Shown piece by piece: positions 26,355 to 36,695 of a stretch of 64,000 nucleotides of DNA. Source of the DNA: an uncultured Eubacteriales bacterium (GTDB lineage: Bacteria > Bacillota > Clostridia > Oscillospirales > Acutalibacteraceae); assembly GCA_934546985.1 (NCBI GenBank), contig CAKTEE010000006.1, positions 132,760 through 196,759 of the forward strand, written 5' to 3'. The position numbers were made by a program, and so were the translations under genes. The notes beneath the pieces are model-generated. The model had not been told where the DNA came from, made no database searches, and was given only the letters and a program-made list of their open reading frames with translations. Every line of letters starts with the position of its first letter. The first letter of the stretch is position 1.

Positions 26355-26465
26355 TTACAAACAGGCAAAAAATCAAACGCCGTAAGAAATAAACTGTCAT
26401 CTATTATTTTTGAAATTTTAGGACATGGATATAAAGATACGATAAAAATATATCTTTATTTTCAG

Positions 26466-26500
26466 CAACAAGGCTTGCTTTATACAGCAAGCCTTGTTTT
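26466..26500 (+). terminator. terminator after the SLOG-like gene
   Basis: ACAAGGCTTGCT pairs with AGCAAGCCTTGT followed by TTTC. Confidence 0.85.
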
Positions 26501-26508
26501 CTTGACAT

Positions 26509-26546
26509 AAAAAAATCCGGAAAGTTAAAACTTTCCGGATTTTTAC
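26509..26546 (-). terminator. terminator of ftsH
   Basis: A 14-bp stem (AAAAATCCGGAAAG / CTTTCCGGATTTTT) directly after the ftsH stop; the flanking A and T runs make it bidirectional. Confidence 0.9.
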
Positions 26547-28439
26547 TTAATTTTCTGGTACAGGCTTTCCCATCAGCAAATCAACCGCATCTGCCGATTT
26601 ACCTTTTTCCATATACTCAATAAACCGTGCACCATCCATTTTTTCATGTTCAAACAGATACTGTGCAATCAAATGCAGCTTATCGAGATGCGTATTCAAT
26701 AAATCTTTTGTTCGGTCATACGCACGTGAAATAATACTGGATACTTCTGTATCAATTTTAGAAGCAATAGATTCTGAAAAATTCTGCGTATGATTGTAAT
26801 CCCTTCCAAGAAATACTTCTTCATTTCCTGAACCATAAGAAATTGGCCCTAAAGTATCACTCATGCCATACTTTGTAACCATTTTCCTTGCAATATCAGA
26901 CGCACGTTCAATATCATTCGACGCACCTGTGGAAATATCATCCAACACTAAAGATTCTGCTACACGCCCGCCAAGCAACACCACCAGTTCATCCAACATA
27001 TCGTTACGCAGTTTGTAACTCTTATCCTCTGTTGGGAGCTGCATAGTATATCCGCCTGCACGACCGCGCGGGATAATAGAAATCTGATGTACTGGATCTT
27101 GACTCGGCAGATAATAGGCAACCACTGCATGACCGGCTTCATGATAAGAAGTAAGCTTCTTTTCTTTATCAGAAATCTTATGAGATTTCTTTTCCGTACC
27201 AACAACAACTTTAATCGTTGCTTCTTCAATTTCTTCCATGGTAATTGCCTTTTGATTTTTACGACCTGCAAGCAAAGCCGCTTCATTTAAAAGGTTTTCC
27301 AAATCCGCGCCCGTAAAACCGGCGGTTGATTTTGCAATAGTAGCTAATTCAACATCAGGCGCAAAAGGTTTGCCTTTTGCATGCACTTTTAAAATTTCTT
27401 CACGGCCCTTAATATCAGGGTAGCCTACAGTCACCTGACGATCAAAACGTCCGGGACGCAGAAGCGCCGGGTCAAGAATATCCGGCCGGTTTGTTGCTGC
27501 AATAATAATAACGCCTTCATTTGCGCCAAAGCCATCCATTTCAACAAGAAGCTGATTCAAAGTCTGTTCACGCTCATCATGCCCGCCGCCAAGACCTGCG
27601 CCGCGGTGACGTCCTACAGCGTCAATTTCATCAATAAAGATAATGGACGGTGCATTCTTCTTCGCCTGATCAAACAAATCTCGTACACGGGACGCACCTA
27701 CACCAACAAACATTTCCACGAAATCCGAACCGGAAATAGAAAAGAAAGGAACGCCCGCCTCACCCGCAACTGCTCTGGCAAGCAGGGTTTTACCGGTACC
27801 GGGAGGACCTACAAGCAAAACTCCCTTTGGAATACGTGCACCAAGCTCATTAAATTTCTTTGGATTTTTCAAAAACTCCACAATTTCTCTGAGTTCTTCT
27901 TTTTCCTCATCTGCTCCAGCTACATCTTCAAAAGTAGTTTTCCTTTTTTCATCGGAAACTTTCTTGATTTTTGCCTTCCCGAAACTGGTGGCTTTTCCAT
28001 CACCGCCCATGGTTTGATTCATCCTGCGCATCATAAATATGAACAAACCGCTGATAATTATAATCATCAATATCGTTGGCAGCATACTCAACAGCCATGA
28101 GGATTCATTACCGGCATCATAATCTGCTACGATTTTATTATCCGGATGTTCCAGATTATATTTCATAACATACTCATGAATATCTTCTATGAACAGGGTA
28201 GCATTGGGAACGCTATATGTGCGGCGGATTTCATCACTGCGCAATTTATACGTTAAGTTTCCGTTGCCAAGGTTAAGCGTATACTCAGAAACCTGGTTGT
28301 TACGGAACTGGTCAACCACTTCATAATATTTCAATTTGGTCTGCGCCGGTTTTGTCATCATAAACATTGTAACGGCAAAAAGCGCAATAATCAAAACAGG
28401 TATCAATATGGCGGACAACCGTTTTTTGTTATTATTCAA
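26547..28439 (-). CDS. ftsH: ATP-dependent zinc metalloprotease FtsH
   Basis: 630 residues. Membrane AAA+ protease. Two membrane helices (residues ~8-27 and ~113-135) flank an extracytoplasmic domain. Walker A GPPGTGKT, Walker B IIFIDEIDAVG, second region of homology TNRPDILDPALLRPGRFD, and zinc-binding HEAGH are visible. It lies 165 bp downstream of tilS; the hpt gene often found between them is absent. Confidence 0.97.
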   Translation of the reverse strand: MNNNKKRLSAILIPVLIIALFAVTMFMMTKPAQTKLKYYEVVDQFRNNQVSEYTLNLGNGNLTYKLRSDEIRRTYSVPNATLFIEDIHEYVMKYNLEHPDNKIVADYDAGNESSWLLSMLPTILMIIIISGLFIFMMRRMNQTMGGDGKATSFGKAKIKKVSDEKRKTTFEDVAGADEEKEELREIVEFLKNPKKFNELGARIPKGVLLVGPPGTGKTLLARAVAGEAGVPFFSISGSDFVEMFVGVGASRVRDLFDQAKKNAPSIIFIDEIDAVGRHRGAGLGGGHDEREQTLNQLLVEMDGFGANEGVIIIAATNRPDILDPALLRPGRFDRQVTVGYPDIKGREEILKVHAKGKPFAPDVELATIAKSTAGFTGADLENLLNEAALLAGRKNQKAITMEEIEEATIKVVVGTEKKSHKISDKEKKLTSYHEAGHAVVAYYLPSQDPVHQISIIPRGRAGGYTMQLPTEDKSYKLRNDMLDELVVLLGGRVAESLVLDDISTGASNDIERASDIARKMVTKYGMSDTLGPISYGSGNEEVFLGRDYNHTQNFSESIASKIDTEVSSIISRAYDRTKDLLNTHLDKLHLIAQYLFEHEKMDGARFIEYMEKGKSADAVDLLMGKPVPEN

Positions 28440-28604
28440 AAAGTAACATCTCCTTAAATATGCTTATATGAAAACCGCTGTATCCCTCCGGATAATCCCC
28501 GACTACCGGTATAGTATGCGGTCACTTTATAAAGTACTCACAATACGCAATGACAAGGCAATCCCGCTAAAAGTATTTTACTCCAATAAACAGTTAAAAA
28601 TGCC

Positions 28605-29966
28605 TTACTTTTCCTGTTGATACTGAAAAATCAACAAATATAAGCGTTCTGTATCCTCATCAACCGCACAACGCTCTGCAGCACCAAAACCATATACCCA
28701 GAGTATCCCTTCGTCGTCACAAACAACGGGAATAGACGCACGTTTTTCAGGTGCAATTCCTGCTTCATTAAAAAGCTTTTTTAATGATTTTGTACATCCT
28801 CTTTTTGCGATACGGTAGGAATCCCCGTCCCTGCGGTTCCTTACTATCATCTTGCCCCTTATTTTATCACAATCAATACAATTAGTTAATAAGTTTTTAT
28901 TAATTTTTTTAAAATTATTTTCAGAATCCCTCCGAACCATTTGAACAGATAATTCGCCATGAGGACACACATTCCTGCCTATAACCATATTCTGCTCAAA
29001 ATCCCCTGCTTTTTTCACTTGAAGTACAAATTCCAAAAAACCTTTACGCAGGCGAATACGATATCCGCCGATTATCTGTGTACTCCCTGCGTTTAACAAA
29101 ACTTCTTTTATCCTGCATATAGTTTCATAATCAGCGGCATATCCGGTCTGCTCTGTTACCATTTTCTGCAATACACGGTTTTGCACTGGTTCCGGCAGAT
29201 GCCTGAGAATTTCCGCGCGCAGACCTTGACTGCATTTGGCTTTCTCATAAGCCTCTTTCGCTGTTTCACATAGATAGGTATCGTCTTCCCGCAAAGAAGA
29301 AACCATTCGGCATATTCCCTGCGCCAGAGAAGGATTCATCTGAACCAATAATGGAATAACATCCAACCGAATTTTATTGCGCGCATAACAACGTTCCAAA
29401 TTGGTGCTATCTGTTATATAAGATAAGTGTTCTTTTCGGCAATATAATTCAATTTCTTCCCTTGTACAATCTATCAGAGGGCGAATAATATTTCCTCTAA
29501 TGGGAGGAATTCCGCATAATCCATGCAAACCTGTTCCACGCACCAGATGAAACAAAATAGTTTCCATATTGTCGCTTAACGTATGTGCCGTTACTATTCT
29601 TGCATCTGGATATTTTTGGGATGCAAGTTCTTCAAAAAAAGAATATCGAAGTCTGCGCCCGCACTCTTCTTCGCCTTCGCCTGAAACCTGCGCTTCTTTT
29701 TTTATATTGGCATGACGAATATGCAAGGGGATATTCCAATTACGGCAGAGATCGGAAACAAACATTTCATCCCTGTCCGCTTCTTCTCCCCGCAGACCAT
29801 GGTTTAAATGTGCGGCAATCAATTTAAAATTTAACGCCTGCTGTCTTACATAAAGGAAATGGGCGAGCGCGACAGAATCCGCACCGCCCGAAAGCCCTAT
29901 AATAACGGCTGAACCTTTAGGAATCATGTGATATTTTTGTATCGTATTCTCAGCTTTAATCTCCAT
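28605..29966 (-). CDS. tilS: tRNA(Ile)-lysidine synthetase
   Basis: 453 residues. Converts C34 of the CAU-anticodon tRNA-Ile to lysidine. PP-loop ATPase motif IIGLSGGADSVALAHFL, LNHGLRGEEADRDE and the ARNKIRLDVIPLL region are typical. The C-terminal TilS domain (GDSYRIAKRGCTKSLKKLFNEAGI) is present. ATG 29966 lies within the last codons of dnaB, an 11-bp overlap that implies translational coupling; the frame extends further upstream but there it shadows dnaB. Confidence 0.95.
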   Translation of the reverse strand: MEIKAENTIQKYHMIPKGSAVIIGLSGGADSVALAHFLYVRQQALNFKLIAAHLNHGLRGEEADRDEMFVSDLCRNWNIPLHIRHANIKKEAQVSGEGEEECGRRLRYSFFEELASQKYPDARIVTAHTLSDNMETILFHLVRGTGLHGLCGIPPIRGNIIRPLIDCTREEIELYCRKEHLSYITDSTNLERCYARNKIRLDVIPLLVQMNPSLAQGICRMVSSLREDDTYLCETAKEAYEKAKCSQGLRAEILRHLPEPVQNRVLQKMVTEQTGYAADYETICRIKEVLLNAGSTQIIGGYRIRLRKGFLEFVLQVKKAGDFEQNMVIGRNVCPHGELSVQMVRRDSENNFKKINKNLLTNCIDCDKIRGKMIVRNRRDGDSYRIAKRGCTKSLKKLFNEAGIAPEKRASIPVVCDDEGILWVYGFGAAERCAVDEDTERLYLLIFQYQQEK

Positions 29967-31353
29967 GATAACCTTCTTCCACTGTAGTAAAACGTGTAAA
30001 CTGAGGCTCCCAATGGAGTTTGATTGTATCTGTGGAGCCATGGCGGTTTTTAGCAATAATTAGTTCCGCCGCATTGATATCCACCTGATCCGGCGTTGCC
30101 TCCGAATCATTTTTATAGTAATCTTCACGGTAAAGCATCATAACAATATCTGCATCCTGCTCAATAGATCCAGATTCACGCAAATCTGCCAGCTGCGGAC
30201 GGTGAGATTTGCCGCGCGCTTCTGTACTACGTGAAAGCTGAGCAAGTGTAATGACAGGGATTGCCAAATCCTTTGCCATGAGTTTTAAAGAACGGGTAAT
30301 TTCTGAAACTTCCTGCACACGGCTTTCGTTTCGTTTGCCTGACGTCATAAGCTGAAGATAATCGATAATCACTACATCAACATTTTTTAAACGGCGCACG
30401 CGGGCTTTCATTTCCGGAACCGTAATATTGGATGTATCATCAAAATAAATCTGACACTCTGACAAAATTGCTGCTGCACTGCCAAGACGTGACCATTCAT
30501 CTGTATCCAACTGTCCGGTACGCATTTTAATAGACGGGATACCCGCAGAAGATGAAAGCATCCTCTGTGCAAGCTGTTCTTTTGTCATTTCAAGCGAAAA
30601 GAATACCACTTTTTTTCGGGCAAGCTTCGCCACATTTTCACAAATGTTTAATGCAAAGCTGGTTTTACCCATACCGGGACGAGCGCCAATCAAAATCAAA
30701 TCCGACCGGTTTAAACCGGTCGTTACCTTGTCCACAGCAGAAAGCCCCATGGGAATTCCCTTGTACTTATCCCGCTCATCAGAATTCAACATTTGCAGGC
30801 GGCCGTAAACATCGTTTACAATAACCTCTTTAATCGGCGAAGGACCGCCGACATCTTTTCCCTGACGGATATTATAAATCCGTTGCTCCGCAGAATCCAA
30901 AAGCAGGTTGGCATCCCCTTGCCCGTCAATGGCGCTGTCTATAATCTCCTGTGAAGCTGTAATTAAGGTGCGGATATAATATTTCTCCCGCACTATTTTC
31001 GCATAAACATCCACATTTGCTGTGGACGGAACCATATCAGCTAACTGGAGCAAATAAGTTTTGCCGCCGGCTTCATCATATGTACCGTCTTTGACCAGAT
31101 TTTCCAATACGATAACCGGATCAATTTTCATACTTAAATTGAACATGGAGTGCATGGTTGTAAAAATAGCCCGATGCTGCGGAAAATAAAAATGTTCCGG
31201 CCGCAGCATTAAAACGACCTGTTCCATACATTCAGGGTCAAGCAAAACAGAACCTAAAACTGCCTGCTCTGCCTCAGAGCTATGAGGCAATTCCATACCC
31301 TCCAAGCCAAAAGGAAAATTTCTTTTTTTAGGTAAATCACCGGAAACCGCCAT
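29956..31353 (-). CDS. dnaB: replicative DNA helicase DnaB
   Basis: 465 residues. The N-terminal primase-binding domain begins near LPHSSEAEQAVLGSVLLDPECM. The RecA-like motor has Walker A GARPGMGKTSFALNIC, Walker B VVIIDYLQLM, and the DLRESGSIEQDADIV/RHGSTDTI region near the C-terminus. No intein interrupts it. It follows rplI in the common order gdpP-rplI-dnaB. Confidence 0.97.
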   Translation of the reverse strand: MAVSGDLPKKRNFPFGLEGMELPHSSEAEQAVLGSVLLDPECMEQVVLMLRPEHFYFPQHRAIFTTMHSMFNLSMKIDPVIVLENLVKDGTYDEAGGKTYLLQLADMVPSTANVDVYAKIVREKYYIRTLITASQEIIDSAIDGQGDANLLLDSAEQRIYNIRQGKDVGGPSPIKEVIVNDVYGRLQMLNSDERDKYKGIPMGLSAVDKVTTGLNRSDLILIGARPGMGKTSFALNICENVAKLARKKVVFFSLEMTKEQLAQRMLSSSAGIPSIKMRTGQLDTDEWSRLGSAAAILSECQIYFDDTSNITVPEMKARVRRLKNVDVVIIDYLQLMTSGKRNESRVQEVSEITRSLKLMAKDLAIPVITLAQLSRSTEARGKSHRPQLADLRESGSIEQDADIVMMLYREDYYKNDSEATPDQVDINAAELIIAKNRHGSTDTIKLHWEPQFTRFTTVEEGYHGD

Positions 31354-31387
31354 TCAGGTTACTCCTTTAAATGCAGAAAAAATAAAA

Positions 31388-31837
31388 TTATTTATCTTCT
31401 CCGACAACAACAAATATTTTTGCGCTGATTCCATTATACAATTTTACATCAGCCTGATAACTGCCGAACGCTTTAATATCCTCGGCAAGGGTAATTTTAC
31501 GCTTATCCACTGCAATGGAAAAATCTTTTTTTAACTGTTCTGCAATTTCCTTTGAAGTTACGGAACCAAACAGCCTGCCGTTGGAACCTGCTTTTGCAGT
31601 AATATGAACACTTTTGCCTTCCAATACTTTTGCGGCGTTTTCCGCATTGGCTTTTTCTTCGTCCAGACGGTGCTGCTTTGCCGCTTCACGGTTTTTATAG
31701 TCATTCAGCGCCTGCGTACTAGCTTCAATGGCCAGCTTGCGGGGAAAAAGGAAATTCCTTGCATAACCGTCAGAAACGTTTATCATATCGCCTTTTTTTC
31801 CAGAACCTTTGACATCCTGCTGTAAAATTACTTTCAT
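31388..31837 (-). CDS. rplI: 50S ribosomal protein L9
   Basis: 149 residues. MKVILQQDVKGSGKKGDMINVSDGYARNFLFP is the L9 signature, followed by the long connecting helix and a C-terminal domain that begins near SVHITAKAG and contains GRLFGSVTSKEIAE. GGAGG lies upstream. Between gdpP-like and dnaB. Confidence 0.97.
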   Translation of the reverse strand: MKVILQQDVKGSGKKGDMINVSDGYARNFLFPRKLAIEASTQALNDYKNREAAKQHRLDEEKANAENAAKVLEGKSVHITAKAGSNGRLFGSVTSKEIAEQLKKDFSIAVDKRKITLAEDIKAFGSYQADVKLYNGISAKIFVVVGEDK

Positions 31838-31858
31838 GATTGGAAACCTCCTTATATA

Positions 31859-33832
31859 TTACTCCTGATTTGATGCGGGCAACGCAGCGTTAGAAGCTTT
31901 AATTGCTTCTGCAAGCATTCGAACCGCATCATCCATTGATATATCATCAAGCTGAGCCGCCGCCATTGTCTGATGACCGCCGCCGCCGATTTTCTCCATT
32001 ACTACCTGAACATTTAAATCACCCATAGAACGTGCGGAAATATTAACCCGCCTGCCTGTTCTAAACAGCACAAAAGAAGCTTTAATTCCACGAATGTTTA
32101 ACAGTTCATCTGCCGCCTGAGATGAAACCACGCGGATATCCGGTGACTGAACTTCTGTGACGGCAATCGCACAGCTATGGTAAGTTTTTGTATTCGCTAT
32201 AATCGCTGTACGCAAAAGGTAGCTTTCCATACTATTGGCGAATAACTGTTTCACCTCTACAGTATCAGCCCCGCGGCTGCGAAGATACGCTGCCGCTTCA
32301 AAAGTGCGCACGCCTGTACGCATGACAAAATCCCTTGTATCCAACATAATCCCTGCAAGCAGCGCTTCTGCTTCCATTTTCCCAATCATCGGTTTATCAC
32401 TCATGTATTGGGTTAGCTCCGCCACCATTTCTGAGGCTGATGATGCATAAGGCTCATGGAAAAATATTACTGCATTGTCAATATGGTCAACTGTTTTACG
32501 GTGATGATCTATAACAACTATCGTTTTGCACATTTCCAGCAGTTCCGGTGATTCTGTAAAATCCGCCTTATGTGTATCACAAATAATAAGTAATGTTTTC
32601 CTGTTTGCCTCTATCAGCGCATTCTCCGGTTCAATTACCATATCGGTAACGCCTTGTTCTTCAATACGCTCCAAAAGCGGAACGGCAAGGGATTTACTGC
32701 GTGACATAACAATATGTGCAGGCTTACCCAGCGTTTTTACGCATCGCCAAATACCAACAGAAGCACCGAATGCATCCAAATCAGCAAACCGATGACCCAT
32801 AATCAGAACGTTATCACAGCCCTCTATCAGCTCTGTAATTGCCGACGCAATGATTCTTGTCCTGACCTTTGTCCGCTTTTCAACCCCTTTGGATACACCG
32901 CCGAAAAATTCATAAGAATTTTTATTCTTTACGGCTACCTGATCGCCTCCACGCCCCAGAGCCATATCCAGCGCTTGCCGCGCCAACTCTTCGCATTCCG
33001 CCATGGTATCTCCCCTGCCAACACCGATACTCAGTGTTGCACCGGAGATACCTGCATAAGAATAGGAACGGACGGTATCCAAAATGCTGAATCGGTTTGA
33101 TAAAAAAGTACGTAAATGACGTTCTTCCACTACAGCAAGGAACCGACCCCGCCCAAGTTTTTTTAGAAAACCATTGGTATTGCCCATCCAATTCTCCAAA
33201 ATCTGCTCAACACCGCCAACCATTGCGGCTTGCTCGCTTTCGCGAACATTTTTGACCAATTCATCAAGGCTATCGATGGTGATGAGCATAACGCTCGGTC
33301 GGCTGTCCGCATATTCCTGACCAATCTTTTTTAAACCGGTATCATCAATAAAATAGAGAATATAAAGGGAAATCTCATCCTTCACCGTTCTGCCTGTATA
33401 GACTGTATACAGCCTGCCGTTAAATTCAATCGGAGTTGAAATATTCTGCGTTAATTCATGCAGGCTGACGCCTGAGGTAAACTGGCTCAGACTGTCACTC
33501 CTGATTTCACCGCCGCGAACCACTTGCGTACTGAACAGCTGGTTAAACCACTGGATTCGCCCCGCCGCATCGGACACCAACATGGGCATGGGGAACTCCT
33601 CCAACGCCGAACGGTTCAGCGGGTCCAATTCCTCGGACAACTTCGAGAGATAATGATAAAAATCCCGCTGTACTTTTTTCAACCGGAAAACCGCCGCAAT
33701 AATAAAACCAGCGGTCAGCCCTAATTCAATAACTGCCAAACGCCAATCGTAAAAGAAACTGACAGCAGAAAAAAGTAATGCTAAAAAAAAGATAACAAAA
33801 CTCAGCGGAGAAAGGTTCCATAACCTTTTCAA
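31859..33832 (-). CDS. gdpP: GdpP-like c-di-AMP phosphodiesterase (PAS, degenerate GGDEF, DHH/DHHA1)
   Basis: 657 residues. Two N-terminal membrane helices (~12-55), a PAS-like domain (~75-155), a degenerate GGDEF domain (LSIGVGRGDTMAECEELARQAL), then the DHH phosphoesterase (GHRFADLDAFGASVG, VVIDHHRKT) and DHHA1 domain (KIGGGGHQTMAAAQ). The family hydrolyses c-di-AMP at the membrane. The GGDEF active-site motif is not seen, as in known GdpP proteins. First of the rplI-dnaB-tilS run. Confidence 0.94.
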   Translation of the reverse strand: MKRLWNLSPLSFVIFFLALLFSAVSFFYDWRLAVIELGLTAGFIIAAVFRLKKVQRDFYHYLSKLSEELDPLNRSALEEFPMPMLVSDAAGRIQWFNQLFSTQVVRGGEIRSDSLSQFTSGVSLHELTQNISTPIEFNGRLYTVYTGRTVKDEISLYILYFIDDTGLKKIGQEYADSRPSVMLITIDSLDELVKNVRESEQAAMVGGVEQILENWMGNTNGFLKKLGRGRFLAVVEERHLRTFLSNRFSILDTVRSYSYAGISGATLSIGVGRGDTMAECEELARQALDMALGRGGDQVAVKNKNSYEFFGGVSKGVEKRTKVRTRIIASAITELIEGCDNVLIMGHRFADLDAFGASVGIWRCVKTLGKPAHIVMSRSKSLAVPLLERIEEQGVTDMVIEPENALIEANRKTLLIICDTHKADFTESPELLEMCKTIVVIDHHRKTVDHIDNAVIFFHEPYASSASEMVAELTQYMSDKPMIGKMEAEALLAGIMLDTRDFVMRTGVRTFEAAAYLRSRGADTVEVKQLFANSMESYLLRTAIIANTKTYHSCAIAVTEVQSPDIRVVSSQAADELLNIRGIKASFVLFRTGRRVNISARSMGDLNVQVVMEKIGGGGHQTMAAAQLDDISMDDAVRMLAEAIKASNAALPASNQE

Positions 33833-33901
33833 AAATGATCCCCCCTAAAAACGGCAGAAAACCAGATTTACAGCAACAACTCCCCAGTAAAAGATATTAT
33901 A

Positions 33902-35674
33902 TCATACTTCCATGATAACTGGAAGTATCATGGGGTTACGTTTTGTGCGTTCATACATCAAACGGGAGATTTCATCCCGAATACGCGTTTTAATCACACC
34001 CCATTCATGAATTTCATTATCAGCACAGTCTATCAAAATATCACGTGCAAGACAGCGCGCATCCTCAATCAGCTGTTCTGCCTCCCTGACATACACAAAC
34101 CCACGGGACACTACATCCGGACCTGCAAGGATTTCTCCCGTACCTGACTGTATAGTTGCAACTACAATAATAAGGCCATCCTCTGCAAGGTGTTTTCTGT
34201 CACGCAGAACAATGCTCCCCACATCCCCAACACCATAACCGTCCACCAGAACTCGTCCCGCAGGAACTGTCCCGATAAATTTACACTCCTTCTGCGTCAG
34301 CTCAAGGACACGGCCATTATCACCAATGAAAATATTTTCATCCTGAATCCCCATCATCTTTGCAAGCTTTGCATGTTTCCGAAGCTGTTTCTGCTCACCA
34401 TGCACAGGGATAAAATATTTCGGTTTAACCAAGCCAAGCATAATTTTCTGTTCTTCATTGCAGGCATGACCGGAAACATGAACCTCATACATTCTTTCAT
34501 AAATTACTTCGGCTCCAAGCTTCATCAGCTCATTTACAACATTGCTGACGGTCTTTTCATTACCGGGAATGGGATTTGCAGATATGATAACATAATCCCC
34601 GGGCAAAACAGAAATTTTCCGATGGTCAGAATATGCCATACGGTAAAGCGCCGACATTGGTTCTCCCTGACTGCCGGTAGTGATAATTACCAATTTCTCC
34701 GCCGGATAATTTCGGATTTGGTCAATACCAATCAAAAGCCCCTGCGGTACGTTTAAATACCCTAATTCCAAACCGATAGACATTACATTCTCAAGACTCC
34801 GGCCGGACAGTACAACCTTACGCCCCATACTCTGTGCCACATCTATAATTTGCTGTACACGGTGAATGTTAGAAGCAAAGGTTGCTACAATAATGCGGTG
34901 ATTGCCGGCCCTTTGAAAAAGGTTTACAAAAGAATCTCCTACTTTGCGTTCTGATTCTGTAAATCCGGGAACCTCTGCATTGGTTGAATCAGACAGCAGG
35001 GCGAGAACACCTTTTTTCCCATATTCGGCAAATCTTGCCAAATCAATGCTTTCCCCGTCGATAGGAGTGCTGTCTATTTTAAAATCGCCTGTTTGGACTA
35101 CAACTCCGGCAGGCGTATTAATTGCAAAGGAAACTGCGTCAGGAATCGAATGATTGACATGTATAAACTCTACGTTAAAACAGCCGAGCTTAACCGACTG
35201 ACCGGGGTTAATAACATTCAGTTTTACTTTATTTAAAATACCGTGCTCTTTCAGCTTACCCTCAACTAAGCCTAAAGTCAGGCGTGTCCCATAAACCGGC
35301 ACATTTACACTTTTTAAAAGATAAGGCAAGGAACCGATATGATCTTCGTGCCCATGCGTCAGCAATATTCCTCGAATTTTATCTTTGTTCCGTTCAATAT
35401 AGGTAAAATCCGGGATAACAATATCCACTCCCGGCATATCCTGGTCAGGGAACGCCATTCCGCAGTCAACAATGAACATATCATCCTGACATTCATAAAG
35501 CGTTATATTCTTTCCGATTTCATTCAGCCCGCCTAAAAATGCGATTTTCAACGGAATCTGAGGTGCGGTCTGCGTCTGTTTTCTGCTTCTTGCACCTGTT
35601 TTATTACTGCGGTTATAGCGCCTCTTTACCGGGGCGGCGCTTACCGGCGCAGCTATATTTGTTTCTTTTGACAT
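33902..35674 (-). CDS. rnj: ribonuclease J
   Basis: 590 residues. Metallo-beta-lactamase/beta-CASP RNase with endo- and 5'-exonuclease activity in RNA decay. An extra basic N-terminus (~40 residues, KRRYNRSNKTGARSRKQ) precedes the core. LTHGHEDHIGSLPYLL is the metal motif; LLSDSTNAEVPG and VHVSGHACNEEQKIML belong to the beta-CASP region. A single RNase J gene is present here; whether it is J1 or J2 cannot be told. Confidence 0.95.
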   Translation of the reverse strand: MSKETNIAAPVSAAPVKRRYNRSNKTGARSRKQTQTAPQIPLKIAFLGGLNEIGKNITLYECQDDMFIVDCGMAFPDQDMPGVDIVIPDFTYIERNKDKIRGILLTHGHEDHIGSLPYLLKSVNVPVYGTRLTLGLVEGKLKEHGILNKVKLNVINPGQSVKLGCFNVEFIHVNHSIPDAVSFAINTPAGVVVQTGDFKIDSTPIDGESIDLARFAEYGKKGVLALLSDSTNAEVPGFTESERKVGDSFVNLFQRAGNHRIIVATFASNIHRVQQIIDVAQSMGRKVVLSGRSLENVMSIGLELGYLNVPQGLLIGIDQIRNYPAEKLVIITTGSQGEPMSALYRMAYSDHRKISVLPGDYVIISANPIPGNEKTVSNVVNELMKLGAEVIYERMYEVHVSGHACNEEQKIMLGLVKPKYFIPVHGEQKQLRKHAKLAKMMGIQDENIFIGDNGRVLELTQKECKFIGTVPAGRVLVDGYGVGDVGSIVLRDRKHLAEDGLIIVVATIQSGTGEILAGPDVVSRGFVYVREAEQLIEDARCLARDILIDCADNEIHEWGVIKTRIRDEISRLMYERTKRNPMILPVIMEV

Positions 35675-36057
35675 TCAATAACCTCCATTAATTTTTTAAA
35701 TAAATATATCAATTTAATTTTTTGTTTTAGGTACGATTTTACCTTATTCCTGTTATGAAGCGTATATAATCTGAAACCCGCTACACAACTTTAAATTGCA
35801 GCGGGATATTTTCGCCGCTTCCGCAGCATTATTCAGGTAATTTCCGCACTATTATTTACCCGATTATAATAAGCATATAGGAACTCCGAACACGCACTCT
35901 TAGTTAGATTTTACCTTTTTCCATCTCTGCTGTCAAGTCAAACACGCTGAATATGCTGATTAGTTCCCGCATTAGCTGTGTATTTCCCTTGAAATCATTA
36001 TATATTATTGGCATTAAAATTATTTTATACCCTGAAAATTTCATTTTATGGAACAAG

Positions 36058-36086
36058 TTGCCAAGCAGAATGGAAAATGCTATACT
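36058..36086 (+). promoter_or_regulatory. sigma-70 promoter of rnhA
   Basis: TTGCCA (36058-36063), 17-bp spacer, TATACT (36081-36086). The rest of the 35675-36122 gap holds the rnj leader and a small hairpin (CCCGCT...AGCGGG, 35778-35809) whose role is unclear. Confidence 0.75.
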
Positions 36087-36122
36087 ACAAAAATGAATAA
36101 AGATAAACAAGGTGTGAAGAAT

Positions 36123-36572
36123 ATGAATGGCGCTTTAAAAAAAGTCTCTCTCTATACAGACGGCGCGTGTTCCGGCAATCCCGGCCCCGGCGGATGGGGT
36201 GCAATCCTGAGATTCGGCACATTTGAGAAAGAGCTTTCCGGCGGTGAAGCTGAAACAACAAATAACCGGATGGAACTTTCTGCTGTCATTGCCGGCCTGA
36301 AAGCATTAAAAGAAAAATGCTATGTAGATTTATACAGTGATTCCCAATATGTCTGCAATGGTATCAATAAAGGCTGGGCTAAAAAATGGCGCGCCAACAA
36401 CTGGAGAAAATCCGGTAATGAACCTGCACTTAATCCCGACCTCTGGGGCGAACTTCTTGACCTTATTGATAAACATGAAGTCGAAATTCACTGGGTAAAA
36501 GGGCACGCAGGACACCCTGAAAACGAGAGATGTGATAAACTTGCAGTACAAGAAGCAGCAAAATACAAATAA
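36123..36572 (+). CDS. rnhA: ribonuclease HI
   Basis: 149 residues. Cleaves RNA in RNA-DNA hybrids. Active-site residues are in SLYTDGACSGNPGPGGWG (Asp), NRMELSAVIAGL (Glu), DLYSDSQYV (Asp) and GHPENERCDKLA (Asp). I take ATG 36123, which has AAGGTG upstream. The longer frames starting at 36048 or 36093 would overlap the promoter. Confidence 0.95.
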   Translation: MNGALKKVSLYTDGACSGNPGPGGWGAILRFGTFEKELSGGEAETTNNRMELSAVIAGLKALKEKCYVDLYSDSQYVCNGINKGWAKKWRANNWRKSGNEPALNPDLWGELLDLIDKHEVEIHWVKGHAGHPENERCDKLAVQEAAKYK

Positions 36573-36695
36573 AGTATACTAATTTAGTGTTTTTTATGTT
36601 TTACCGCTTGCAATCCCTACCAAAAAGGTATATATTATGATTACAGATAAAGTTATCAAACTTTTTCCAATAATCTATCATCAGGGGAAATGAAA